From positions 38,786,001 to 38,850,000 of the forward strand of contig CM077597.1 in assembly GCA_039654915.1 (NCBI GenBank): a DNA stretch of 64,000 bases. Direction: 5' to 3'. Every line of letters starts with the position of its first letter. Position 1 is the stretch's first letter. Made by a program: the position numbers and the translations under genes. Source of the DNA: Aquilaria yunnanensis (taxonomy: Eukaryota; Streptophyta; Magnoliopsida; Malvales; Thymelaeaceae). Shown here in pieces: positions 1 through 10,905 of the stretch. The notes beneath the pieces were generated by a model. The model was not told the origin of the DNA. It made no database searches and worked only from the letters and a program-made list of their open reading frames with translations.

Positions 1-1487
1 TAGCAAAAATTGGGGTTTCTAGAGCCCAAAGTTAGTACTAAATAGTGTTAAAACTCTCCTAGTACCAAGCTTGAGCTTGAGGAGGGCTACCATAGTGATT
101 TGTATATGTTTATTGCATGTTTTATGGACTAACCAACGATACTTGTTGCTGCTGCATACATATGTTTGATGTTTGTCTTTGGCTGTTGCATTTGATTTTT
201 TTTTTTTGGATATATGCAATGTATTTCTTGTGTTTTATTGTCTTTGAATGCAGGTAATATCAAGGTGAATATGACCTTAAGCACCTAAGTGTGGTCCTCA
301 CTAAGTTTCCAACTGAAACCTACCTCCCCTCAAATTTGTCCATTTCAGGTGTTGCAGATTGATCTCATTCAAATTAACATTTTTCATTTGAGTTTTGTTC
401 TAAAATATTGGGTACTTGAACTTTCATGTATCTATTTGAGATCTGAAGTGTTTGGTGATTTTACGAGCACATTTGGTATTTTTAGTGATGGTGCTTATTG
501 TACTATGCAGCAGTTGTACAGCATCTTGTTTTTGGAGTGCATTGTGTCTCAAGCTCTCCTATAACTAGGGTGCATGTTTTAGTTGAGTTAAGAACATTAT
601 GTAGTGCATGAGTGCATGTACATGTAATACATATAAAGTTCGAACAAGTATGTGGATGGTATGCACAGGCTGCCTAATTGTGCAAGATGGGCTGCTTGAT
701 TCTAAAAGTTGGTATTGGCTATGTAAAAATGATAGCTAAAAGGGAATGTAATTCCCAGGTATCTTGGACATGTATGGAATAGCCTTGAGGGACTTACCCC
801 TTGTGAATGAAGTGTTTGCATGCTTATAAAATTTTGTATGGCCAAAATAGTCATAAAGTGACCAAAATTTTGAACCTGCACTCTAAGTACTATAAATCCT
901 TGTGTAGAATGAAACTTAGTATGAAACGTTGACCACAACTAGAGTACATCTAGAGGTTTGAAATCACTTTAAAATTTCTAAATTTGGAGCCTTGTAGCCA
1001 AAGATATGTTGTTATAAAGTTGGCTAAGTCTGTTCATTTGGTCAGAATTTTGTAACCAACTTAAAAAATCCATAACATGGTCCATAAGTGGGCTATTGTT
1101 GTAAAACCCATTTCCATGGTTTTTTTAAAGTCTCTACTTGATAATGGATTAGGAAAAAATAGGGGTACATGGCTAGATTAACACAATTTTTGGGAAGAAG
1201 TTTTGGGTACAGTGGCTGGACACATGAACCTAGTAAGAATGCCGAATCTGTGGTTGCCAAGATTAAGACTTGCGCTAGCATTTTCCTTCCTTGCTGCCAT
1301 TGTGTGCATAAAATGTGAATGTGTGTAATGGTTAGACTAATATACGTGTATTTACATAGTGCCTAAGATCGCTACTTGGGCACACACATTAAGGGTATTG
1401 TTCTGATGGCCTATAGGACATAGCAATCCTAGGGGGTTAAATGCATAATTTTGGTACCATAACTGGACTGCCCTAGAGTGTGTAATA
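1..1487 (+). repeat. LTR-A chromovirus LTR, 5' part cut off by window edge
   Basis: This matches the 3' two thirds of the LTR-A copies at 19216 and 33854. Shared landmarks are the TTCTAGAGCCCAAAGTTAGT block at the start, GAGGAGGGCT near 90, and a run near 1450-1487 ending in a decayed GTAATA where other copies have GTAACA. It is followed five bases later by a tRNA-Met-type primer site, so it is the 5' LTR of a + strand element whose start lies left of the window. The short reading frames inside it do not recur between copies and look like chance. Confidence 0.8.
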
Positions 1488-1492
1488 GATGC

Positions 1493-1504
1493 TGGTATTA
1501 GAGC
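1493..1504 (+). other. Primer binding site (initiator Met tRNA type), decayed
   Basis: TGGTATTAGAGC lies just after the LTR-A end. It differs by one C-to-T change from TGGTATCAGAGC, the usual plant primer site complementary to the 3' end of initiator methionine tRNA. Its position directly downstream of an LTR supports the call. Confidence 0.75.
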
Positions 1505-1657
1505 ATGGTTTGCACATGTACATAGCATATAGTTGCATTATGCATGCTAGCTACATGCATGAACTCAGTTTGCTGAGCTGCTAGTGTCAAGTACCATTAA
1601 AATACGTATGAACTTTATAGGCGCTCTACGATGAATCATGAATAGGAAGTAAATATG

Positions 1658-2381
1658 GTTGCCACAAGGAGAGGGGAACCACCCCTAAGGGCTCCTCTTG
1701 AACCTAAGCAACAAAGGGATAGACAGGAAAGGGGGAATTAGGGCCAACAAGGGGCACCAAACCCTGAAATGCCTCAAGTCTAGTTAGAGCTTCAGAGGAA
1801 CTTAGCTACCAAGTGGTTGTGAGAGAACCTGAGCATTAGGAATGACTGCCATTGACCAAGGGATACTATTTGATCTATGGCCATCATCCCAAGGTTAAGT
1901 GGAGTCAAGGGCCACCAAGATGACTTATGGGAGAAAAGTGCTCGACTAGTGGCGCTAGCTGAGTAAGTGAAGGATTAAGTTCTAGATGGGACCAAGGAAA
2001 TTGTGGCAGCTATTGGTTGCCTTTTGTGCCTGTAAGTTAGTGGAAATTTGAAACATAGGTTAGGAATAACCGAATGATACCAAGAAGAATAAGTTTTTCC
2101 CATACCATTCAGGGTAGATTTATGTAGGCCCATCTGCAAGAGTTTACTATGACCTGTCAAAAGATGGCTTTGGATGGCCATAGTAGAATCTCCTAGCTAG
2201 CCAAGTGATTCACTGAGGAGTTTGAAAGTGCCAAGCGAGTATAGGTACAGTTGTGCTCAAGTGGTAGTGTTTGTGACTTCGGTAGTTGTTGGCACCCATC
2301 AAAGTATAGGAAAGTCAAGGGTTGAAACAATAATCATAGTTGGTTGGGTTAAGCTCATCAACAGCCCAAAGTGAGTGTGAG
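1658..2381 (+). pseudogene. Chromovirus gag remnant (N-terminal part)
   Basis: The frame opening with ATG at 1658 reads Met-Val-Ala-Thr-Arg-Arg and then an Arg/Pro/Gln-rich stretch typical of plant chromovirus Gag N-termini. Stop codons soon interrupt it. The block 1795-1935 is closely repeated at 10765-10905, and the 2220-2260 block recurs on the opposite strand near 50590-50640, so this is a repeated internal region and not unique DNA. It is cut at 2381 by a solo LTR and resumes at 4789. Gag would form the virus-like particle. No zinc knuckle is left here. The gag assignment is moderate; retroelement internal DNA is firm. Confidence 0.5.
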
Positions 2382-4783
2382 TGTTACCCACTCAAATGTA
2401 GTCCAATTATGCTGCCAAAATTGTGCATTTAGACTCCCAGGTTTGGTAATGTTCTGTAGGCCATAAAAAAACTACCCTTAGTGTGCATACCAGAACTATG
2501 TAAGCACATGCATATTGGTCCAACCATCACACACATATTCACATTTCACACACACTATGGCAGCAACGAAGGAAAACACTAGCACAAGTCTTAATTTTGC
2601 CTACCACACATTTGGCGATCTTGTTAAGTTCTAGTGACCAGCCACTACACCTGTAACTTCCACTACTAAACTATATCATTCTAGCCATGTATCCCCTATT
2701 TTGTTTGCTCCATTATCAAGTAGAGACTTAGAGCAAACGAAGGAAGTTTTTTTTACATCAATAGCCCACCTATGGACCAAGTTATGGATTTTTTAAGTTG
2801 GTTACAAAATTATGACCAAATAAACAGTAACTTAGCCAACTTTGCAACATCATATCTTTGGCTACAGGGCTTTAAATTCAGAAATTCCAAATTCCATTCA
2901 ACCTCTAGATGTTCTATAAGTGTGGTCAAAATTTTATACCAAGATTCCTTCTACACAGGGAGATATAGAACTTTAAGCGTAGAGTCAAAATTTTGGCCAC
3001 TTTCTGACCATTTTGAACACTTCATTCACAAGGGGAAAACCATCCAAAGCTATCCCATATATGTCCATTACCCATATGAACTACATTACCTTGCTTTTAA
3101 CAACTTTATGTGGCCAGAATAGAATTTACAAGTAAGCAGCCCATCATTCACACTTAGGCAGCTTTGCACCACATCACTTACATAGCCAAAACATTACTCA
3201 AATGTCTACATACTTGTCTCATTTTACATACACTACATGTACATGCATACATGCACACAAAATGGTAGTAACTCAGCTAAATATATCCCTAAGTTACAGG
3301 AGTTCCTGAGACACAATGGACTCTAGTACAGGATGTTGGACAGCTGCTGCATAACATAATAAGTACCACCTTTAAAAATACCAAATGTGCTCATAATATC
3401 ACCAAACTTTCCAGATCACAACTAGACATATAGAAGTTCATGTCCCTAAAATTTCAGATGAAAACTCAAACCAAAAATGTTAGTTTGAATGAGATCTTCT
3501 GCTGGACCTGAAATGACAGAATTGAGAGGAATAAGTTTCATTGAGAAACTTGGTAAAGGTAACACTTGGATTCAATAGGTAATGTGACCATCATCAAAAC
3601 CTACATCCAAAGACACTAAAAAAAACCACAATCCATATAAACAAGATATGCCAACCAAATGCAACAGCCATTCACAACCAACAAACACATGAAATGCAGC
3701 AGCAACAATAACCATAGGTTAGTCCATAAAACATGTAATAAAAATAAATAAATCATTATGGCAGCCTTCCTCAAGCTAATGCTTGGTCTTAGGAGGCTTT
3801 TAACACTAGTTAGTACTAACTTTGGGCTCTAGAAACCCTCATTTCATTGTCATCTTTGTGCACTTCACACTAGGTCACAAAACCTTCAATAAGTGCACTC
3901 CCCTCACTAAGCTTGGTTCATCAACCTCATGGCTCTCTTCCAAGCTTAGCCCTAGCTCCATGGTTGCTTGAAAATATAGAAAACAACCCATGAGAGCAAG
4001 ATAACCCTTACCTTGATAGGTATACTGAAATTGGAGCTTCCTCCTAGGTGCACTCAAGCAATAGCACCAAATAGCTTCCAATTATACTTCCATGAATTCA
4101 ATTGCAAGTAGTTTTGAGTTTGAAGGTATGGTGGCTATGGAGGAAGTGTGGCTATGTTCTTGGGCTGAAGGAGGACAAAAATGGGAGAGAGATAAGTGAA
4201 TTGGCCACTTAAATGACCTTAAATGAGCTTAAGGGCACAAAACACACTTAAAAAAGCTTAACCTTGCTTTATGTCATTTTCCTTGTAACTAATTACGGTC
4301 CCTTTGTCTTAAACTTATTGGTGCACATGTGCGCAACATTTTTTACTATTTATCAGGCCTTGGCTACCTCCCTCATGGTGGGATAACCCCACAATTCCAC
4401 CATTTGACTTAAGTCAATAGCTTCAACACCTTAAGGTTTACATTAGGATATTTAGGTTCTTAATGCCTTTAGTGTTTCCTTTGTCCGAACTTGTCTTCCA
4501 TGAGGAATTTGGTCCTCCAATAGCACTTTCATACCATTCATATCCTTCCCATAACTCTCCAATTCTCTTTCTTGAGAGTTTTGCAATTGAGTATCCAAAT
4601 TTCCAAAACCTTACAAAAAAGTCCATAGGTTACTTGACAAACAAGCAATCCTTAAGGCTTTTCTTAGGGGCCAAGTTACTTGCTTGGAACATTTTTAAAG
4701 AGGTGTTGATCATGCCTTTCACCCCTCACACTACAATCACTATGACATAATTGTAATTCTCCCATTTTTGTGTGGTGGTAACA
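2382..4783 (-). repeat. Solo LTR-A, complete, minus orientation, TSD GTGAG
   Basis: The - strand LTR runs from TGTTACC at 4783 to GGTAACA at 2382, about 2.4 kb. It is flanked by a perfect 5-bp duplication, GTGAG, at 2377-2381 and 4784-4788. No gag, pol, PBS or PPT belongs to it, so it is a solo LTR left by recombination between the two LTRs of an inserted element. It splits the gag remnant on either side. Confidence 0.92.
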
Positions 4784-4788
4784 GTGAG

Positions 4789-6310
4789 TTTCACTTGACC
4801 CTAGTGCCTCACAAGGAAAGGGCCAGTGACTTACAAGACTGGATAATGGGCTAGCGAGTAAGGTTCACAACTCCAAAGGATAATATGGATCCTGTGGTAC
4901 ATAGGAAACACTTTAATGCACTAGGTGGAGCTATAGCAAATGAGCCACCCAAGGAGTTTTCTGTGGCTAGTCACTTCCCTATAATGAATTGAGTAAAGTA
5001 ATAAAGTTAGCTTTCCTACCTAGAAAAATTTATGTAGTGGTGCTAGATCCCATCCACGCATCATCCTAGAAAAAGTTTTGCATGGTGTTGTTCATGGTAT
5101 GGTAGTTGTGCATGGACGTAAAGGCGATCCTCTTATGATCATAGTTGACCAATTAGTTAATGATCACTAGAAGGTATCAAGGTAATTGGTAGCATTAAAG
5201 GGGCCGAATTGCCAAAAAAGTGATGACTTAGTGTGTAGGCTTTATGCACCAAGGATACTTTGAGTAAAGTGACTGAAGCATCAAGACCTTGGTTCAGGTA
5301 GCATATTGGTATCCAATTATTGGGTGCTAGGAAGCCTGAGCTAAGGAGGCATGGATGAGGCCCAAGGACTGCTAGCCACTTGGAGGTTCTAACAGTTGTG
5401 CCAGAGAAATTTTTCTTTGGTAGTAATGCAAGTGTAAGGAACTCTGAAATGGCAAGGGCAGTAGGACTACAAGGGTTAGCTTGTGCATACAGATCCCACA
5501 TGATGCACTAGGATGGCTGATGCATAGGGTCATCAAAGTGAAGCATCTAAGACTCATACTCTTAGCTGTGCCAAGAATTACAACTCTTCGTAGACCATTT
5601 GTTCGAAAGAACCGTAGAGTATAATGAAGCATGGAGTGGAGTATGCCTTGGGTGCTAGGAGTGTGTTATGGTGATGCTATAGTACACTAGTAACACACTT
5701 ACTCTAGCCGTTGTTTGGAGTGTCGAGTCCCAGGCCTACAGTGAAGAACCATCAATGTGAGAGTTAGTAGACAAGTTCTATGATTATTAAGCTCTCTTGC
5801 ACTAAGCGGTACACAAAGTTAGGTGCCTAACCTAGGTTAAGGCTATTAAAGTGCAAGTGCTAGTGGGCAAGTTGCAAACTTGTTAAGCTAATTTGTGCTA
5901 GGAGGTTTGGCACCAGGGGAAGTAAGGAGAAGCTATTGATCACTAGACTTACCAAGATAAAGTTAAGTTATCAGAGGTCCTTCAATTGTGTCTATATGCC
6001 AAGGATAATGATGCAGCACTAATTTTTTTTTAGGCCAAGCAAGGTTAGGAAAGGTGGGAGAACACTGAGTAGTGCAACTGAGATTGTTACGTGGCATGAG
6101 CATAAACTATAGTGCTAGCTATCATACCTATATAGAAAATGGCCTAACCTGAAAGCTGAAGGGCATTAGTTAAGTAAGTCTGGTAGGTGACCACTGGGTG
6201 AGTAGGTGCAAAGTTGACACCCCTTGCTAGGTTTGGTCTAGATATGTTGGCACCATATCCTAGCTTTCATCTCAAGGTGGGGAGATCCAATTCGGAGGAC
6301 TGAATTCTCC
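4789..6310 (+). other. Degenerate internal region of a chromovirus-like element
   Basis: This continues the internal DNA interrupted by the solo LTR and runs into a polypurine tract and LTR-B at 6324. Just before the tract, the reading resembles the C-terminal tail and tract junction common in chromoviruses (GGAGGACTGAATTCTCC at 6294-6310). No open frame longer than about 115 codons exists on either strand, and I cannot place RT or integrase motifs with confidence. With the insertion removed, only about 2.4 kb separates the LTR-A at 1487 from the LTR-B at 6324, too short for a full gag-pol, so most of pol has been deleted. Confidence 0.5.
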
Positions 6311-6323
6311 AAGGTGGGGAGAA
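6311..6323 (+). other. Polypurine tract (PPT) before LTR-B
   Basis: AAGGTGGGGAGAA is an uninterrupted purine run except for one T, directly before the TG that opens LTR-B. Such tracts prime plus-strand DNA synthesis and mark the 3' end of an internal region. Confidence 0.75.
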
Positions 6324-9201
6324 TGTTACAACCCTCTAGGCAGCAGACCTTCAATAGTTAGGTAAGACTTGTTAAACAAGTCATAATTCCATGTTCAATG
6401 CCTCTATTAGTTTGTGTTAGCAAGTCAAGCAAGTCCATTAAGTGTTAGGTGGTTCCTAGGTCATTTTGGCACCTAAGTGTCACTAGGGGCAAAATGGTCA
6501 TTTTGTACCCCGAGGTGATAGGTTTAGTATTTTAGCTCATAAGTTGTTCATTTGGACCTAAGTGTCAAGAAATCAAAGAGTTGGACTAGATTGCTAAGTC
6601 TTATGGCACTATTTTAGCATGGGGTCTTTTTGGCAAAACTAATGAAGTTGGAGGGCTAAAGTGAGAAGATGGCTATTTCAACCATTTTCAAGGAATTGGA
6701 AGCCACTATTCATCATCCCCAACCTCAAAAATCATAGCACTCCTTCTCCTCTTCAAGTCCACGGCCAAATCTTCATAAAAACATCAATTCTTGGTGGAAA
6801 TCAAAGTCCCATGAGGTAACCATGCAAGAAAGAGCTTATTCTTGCATAGTTTTGGTGTGGAAGGCCTTGGATCTTGTTTTAGAGATTGGTGAGCTTAGGC
6901 AATGTGTTGCCCTCTTTGTTCTTGAGTTTTTCTTGGTTTCTTGAGGTTGTATGAGCTTGGGTCTAGCTTGGTTGAGCTTAATTTGGTGGCCAGTATGTTG
7001 GACTTTTCTTGGAACCATAGGAACTCTAAAGTGAAAGCTTTGTTGCTTGTGATGCTTGATGGTTACTTGTTCTTCTCAATTGAGGTAAGGGATTTAGTTT
7101 ACATACTCTTATAATGCATGTCTTATTTGCTTGAATGATGGTTTCAAGTAGTTTGTGAGATATGCAAGGTTATGGTGAGGTTTGTGTTGTGATGGACTAG
7201 TGCTAATCAAGCACTTGGGTAGTGAAATTGAGACCTTGATGCTTGGTTAGTTTGGCATGGAAATGGCCTATTGTACTAGTTAAGATGAACTAGAGCTTGG
7301 CAAGGTTTGGTCTGAAGGTTTGTGTGGCTTGGGAGGCCACTAAACATGCCATGGATGAAGTTTGGAAGTTTAGGGCTCGGGAGCCTAGCACCTAGCCACC
7401 ATGTGAGGCTGCAGCGCCTAGCACCCATTTGGAATCCAAGAGAAAAATGCTCCTGGCACCTCAGTGCCGCTTCCCGCTCTTAGGCGCCAGCACTCAACAA
7501 ATTTGACATGCTGTAGTATTTCTTCCATAACTTTTCACTTGGGTGTCCAATTGAGGTGATTTGACATTCTGTAAGAAGCTAAGAGATAGATCTAAAAATT
7601 TCATGCTTTGACTAAAGGCTGAATTGGCCTAGATTTTTCTCTATTTTGATTGAAAGTTAAGGGTCAATGAGTGCTTAAAGGGCCTTAGGGTGGAAGGTGA
7701 CCAAAGGTACCTTAGTACCCCCTATAGCTCCTTAAAGCACTAGTTTTGGATCAAGTTTTCTTGAGTACAAATAAGGCATGAAGGAAAGTGATCTAGGATG
7801 TGCTTGAAGCACTATAATAGGGCCATTAGGAAAGGTTAAGGGGGTTTAGCACCATTGGAAGCCTAGTTTGATGCTTTGAGCTTACGACACCAATGAGAAA
7901 ACCTAATGCACTTGAGGGGTTCTATGCAACCTAGTAAATTAAGTCCATCCATAGCAAATCTCACCATAATATTGTAAACCAAGGAATGGTGGATAGAGGT
8001 GCACTAGGGATGAAGGCTTAGTGCACATGTGGCCTAGCTAAGTTGTGACTTGAGGCACAGGTGAAAGCTTAGTGCATCCAAGGTAGGTTAAATGGGCAAG
8101 GCCTAGTACCTTGGTGATCTAGGCAAGCATATTAGCTTAAGAGACCAAGTGGGAGCCTAATACACCTAGTTGGGTGAAGGCTTAGTACGATAGTGGCCTA
8201 GACAAGCCAATAGGTTAAGGCACTATGCGGGAGTCTAGTACACCTAGTGAGTTCCTTAGAACTCAAGCAACGAGAATCCACCATGTTTAGCTGTACAATA
8301 ACAAAGGGAAGGTTAACTAGTGAGATAAGCTCACTAGGACGTCAGCAAGCTGAGCTTGCTAGGAGCGAGTTAAGGGCCAAGAACTCACTAGGCATGGGGT
8401 GACGTGCGTGCGAGGACTAGGAAGAGGTAGCGTCCCAAGGGATTCCAATATATGCACATATGTTAGGCTTCAAACTGCACATGGGTCATAGTAGATTTCA
8501 TATATTATATATATGAATATCCTCTAGTTTTTTTCTGTAGGTTTTAATGTTTCTTTGTAGGTACCCGAATCCCTTACTGGGAATCTTTAGATTCTCTCTC
8601 CCTTTAGTGTTGTTGTGTAGATTGAATTTGTAAGTAACCAGCAACCTTGGAGAGTTGTCGAGCTAACATTTATATTTTAGGTAACTACCTAGTAAACCAT
8701 TCATTGATTCTAGTATTACTAGTTAAGTTGTTTGTGCTAACTATAGTTGTCTTCCAGCCTTGGAGAGGCTAGTGGCATAAGGACAGACATAGTGGACCAT
8801 GGATCTCAGTAGTAGTCTTTCAGTATACGTATGGATGCTAGTTTAGCCTCCAATGTCTCTAGGTCGAGTAGTATTTTAGTTGCTTTTGGGCATGTGCATA
8901 GTCTTTACTTATGTAATGGTGTACGTGCATGGTTATTACTTGTAGTAAATACACTTATGTTTTATGCTTTGACTTGTGGTTTGTTTATTTTTTATAAGAG
9001 CCACGTCAATATTTTTGACTCATTTTCTTAAATTGAAATCCAAGTCGAAGCAAGTGCATGCATACGGCTTTGTAGGTTAATAACTAGATGCATGGAACGT
9101 TTTCAAATGGGACAAGTAATTAACTAGCCAACTGCAACTAGTGTGGAACTTTGTTCCATAGTTTTCTTGGGAGGACCCCATTTGGGGTAGGGGTTGCCAC
9201 A
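6324..9201 (+). repeat. LTR-B, 2.9 kb, flanked by a PPT on the left and a PBS on the right
   Basis: The LTR starts TGTTACAACC and ends TTGCCACA. A PPT sits immediately upstream and a Met-tRNA primer site two bases downstream, so it is at once the 3' LTR of one internal region and the 5' LTR of the next. No target duplication flanks it (GAGAA left, GGTGG right), as expected for such a shared LTR. The 7860-8400 stretch is clearly related to 22200-22640 in the LTR-B copy at 20846. It carries a palindrome cluster near 7390-7495 and a decayed tandem repeat at 7880-8260. Confidence 0.8.
7455..7468. repeat. Short palindrome within the LTR-B variable block
   Basis: GGCACCTCAGTGCC has five-base arms around a four-base centre. 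It sits about 1.1 kb into the LTR, the same offset at which the 20846 and 30752 LTR-B copies carry different short palindromes. Similar GGCGCC and AGCGCCTAGC words lie on either side. Confidence 0.6.
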
Positions 9202-9203
9202 GG

Positions 9204-9215
9204 TGGTATCAGAGC
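9204..9215 (+). other. Primer binding site, initiator Met tRNA
   Basis: TGGTATCAGAGC is the canonical plant initiator-Met primer site, two bases after the LTR-B end at 9201. Confidence 0.9.
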
Positions 9216-10905
9216 AAGGCTCTAGACTTGATTAGGAGTCATTGGAGGATAGGTAACTGAGATGAAGATGTTGTCCTTGTGCTAGGATAGTTAGCACTAA
9301 CCAGTAGTTTTCATCTTCTGTGTACCTTGTCTGGGTTTGGTTGCAGGTTGTGATGGTGCAACTAGGTTAGGTAAAGTTTCAAATGCTAGGGTTTCTAATG
9401 TGAATCCTAGCAGTTTAGTTGTGCTGCAACATTGGGGTAGGTAGTTTGACTTACTCGTAGGTAGTGGCAATATCTTGGCGCAAGTACTGGGATGTGACCA
9501 CCATCCTAGGGGAAACTTTTCTAAACCTCATAATGAGGTAGGTGACATGATCCATGGGAGTAGAAGGTGTGGACCTCCAAGGTGGGGAGTTGCCCAAAGT
9601 TTTAGGGTTCATTGGATGGGTTAGGCAACACAAAAAGAAGACTAGGATGCGTTGACCGAGATAAGACAACATTGGTCATGTGGGCTAGGTAGCAAAGTAA
9701 AGGAGAACTCTTGCACTCTTTTTCCTCATGAGTAAAGCTTAAAGTTAAAACCAACAAGGCCTTAAGCTATCACTATGGAGGTTCTCTATGAGTATGGCTG
9801 TGGAGTTACCAACAAGTTGTTTGGTAAAGCACATGATAGGAAAATGGACGTTGGCTCAGGCAACCTAGTTGGAGTATAGGCAACATGCCCATAGTGCTGA
9901 AGTTGGCAGATGATCAAGAATGGATGATGAGGATAGTAGGGCTTATGCCCTTTGTGTAAAAAGAATATTTCTCTACGCCATGCACCTAGGAAATTGTTTT
10001 TTGTGGTCTTAGTGGTCATGGGCTTGGTTATGATAAAGCTAGCCTAGGAATAAGTCCCTAATAGTTGTTGCCACAAGGAATCGACCTAGTACACCAGAGT
10101 AATAGTTCAAGTTTCACCTCAGCCAGTTAAGTGGTCGAGGTAGCTAACCGCAATACAGGTGCCACACTTGACTGGTAGTCATAGTGAACTAATGGGCAGA
10201 TCAAGGCTAGTGTAAGGTAAGCTAGTAACCTTCCACCGGTAGTTTAATTTCCTATTGGTTGTTCTGGCATCATTTTACTGGCATAGTCTTGTTTGGGATG
10301 TTGGGTAGTTTTCTTAAATGGGGTTGAAGGTGAACCCAAGTGCATTAGAACAAAAAAATGCACTAAGTCTTGGGGTGATACCCAAAGCCTAAGACCCACT
10401 TGCTAGTGCACAAAACCACAGAAGTAGAGGCTTGAATGCCCTAGATTTGAAGTGTTCTAAGGTTCTATAGGCTACATTCATTTGTAAGTTAGCTTGGCTG
10501 GCCTAGTCAACATCAATAGCTAGCTAAGTAACTGGATGAGCTCGTTACAGTATGTGAGTAGCAGCATAGTTCAGCTAGGTACTAAGAAGGTAAGTGGGTA
10601 AGATTTAAATTTTTATTTCTAACTATGTTATGCATATGGAAGCCATGAAAGGGAACAAGGAGCAAGGAACCCATCCACAGGGTAAACGAAAGAATAGTTT
10701 TATTCGTTCATTAGTTGTATGCCCTAATCTATAGCCAACAGGAGTAAAATAGTTGCTGAGGGTTGGTCTCAGCTACCAAGTGGTAGTGATAGAACCTGAG
10801 TAATAGGAATGACTCCCATTGACCAATGGATAGTATTTGATTTGTTACCATCACCCCAAGGTTAAGTGGAGTCAAGGGCCACCAAGATGACTTATGGGAG
10901 AAAGG
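9216..10905 (+). pseudogene. Leader and gag remnant of an LTR-B element
   Basis: This is the internal DNA downstream of the primer site. A GTTGCCACAAGGAA word near 10068 recalls the Gag start at 1658, and 10765-10905 closely matches 1795-1935. Frames are broken throughout. At 10905/10906 the gag text stops abruptly, and the next bases belong to the middle of a minus-strand LTR-A, so a deletion or insertion breakpoint lies there. 9216-10050 shows no recognisable coding sequence. Confidence 0.5.

Noticed and set aside
289..564. 91-codon + strand frame in the first LTR
   Set aside because: It lies inside LTR-A and is not open in the other LTR-A copies; no domain or start context supports a gene.
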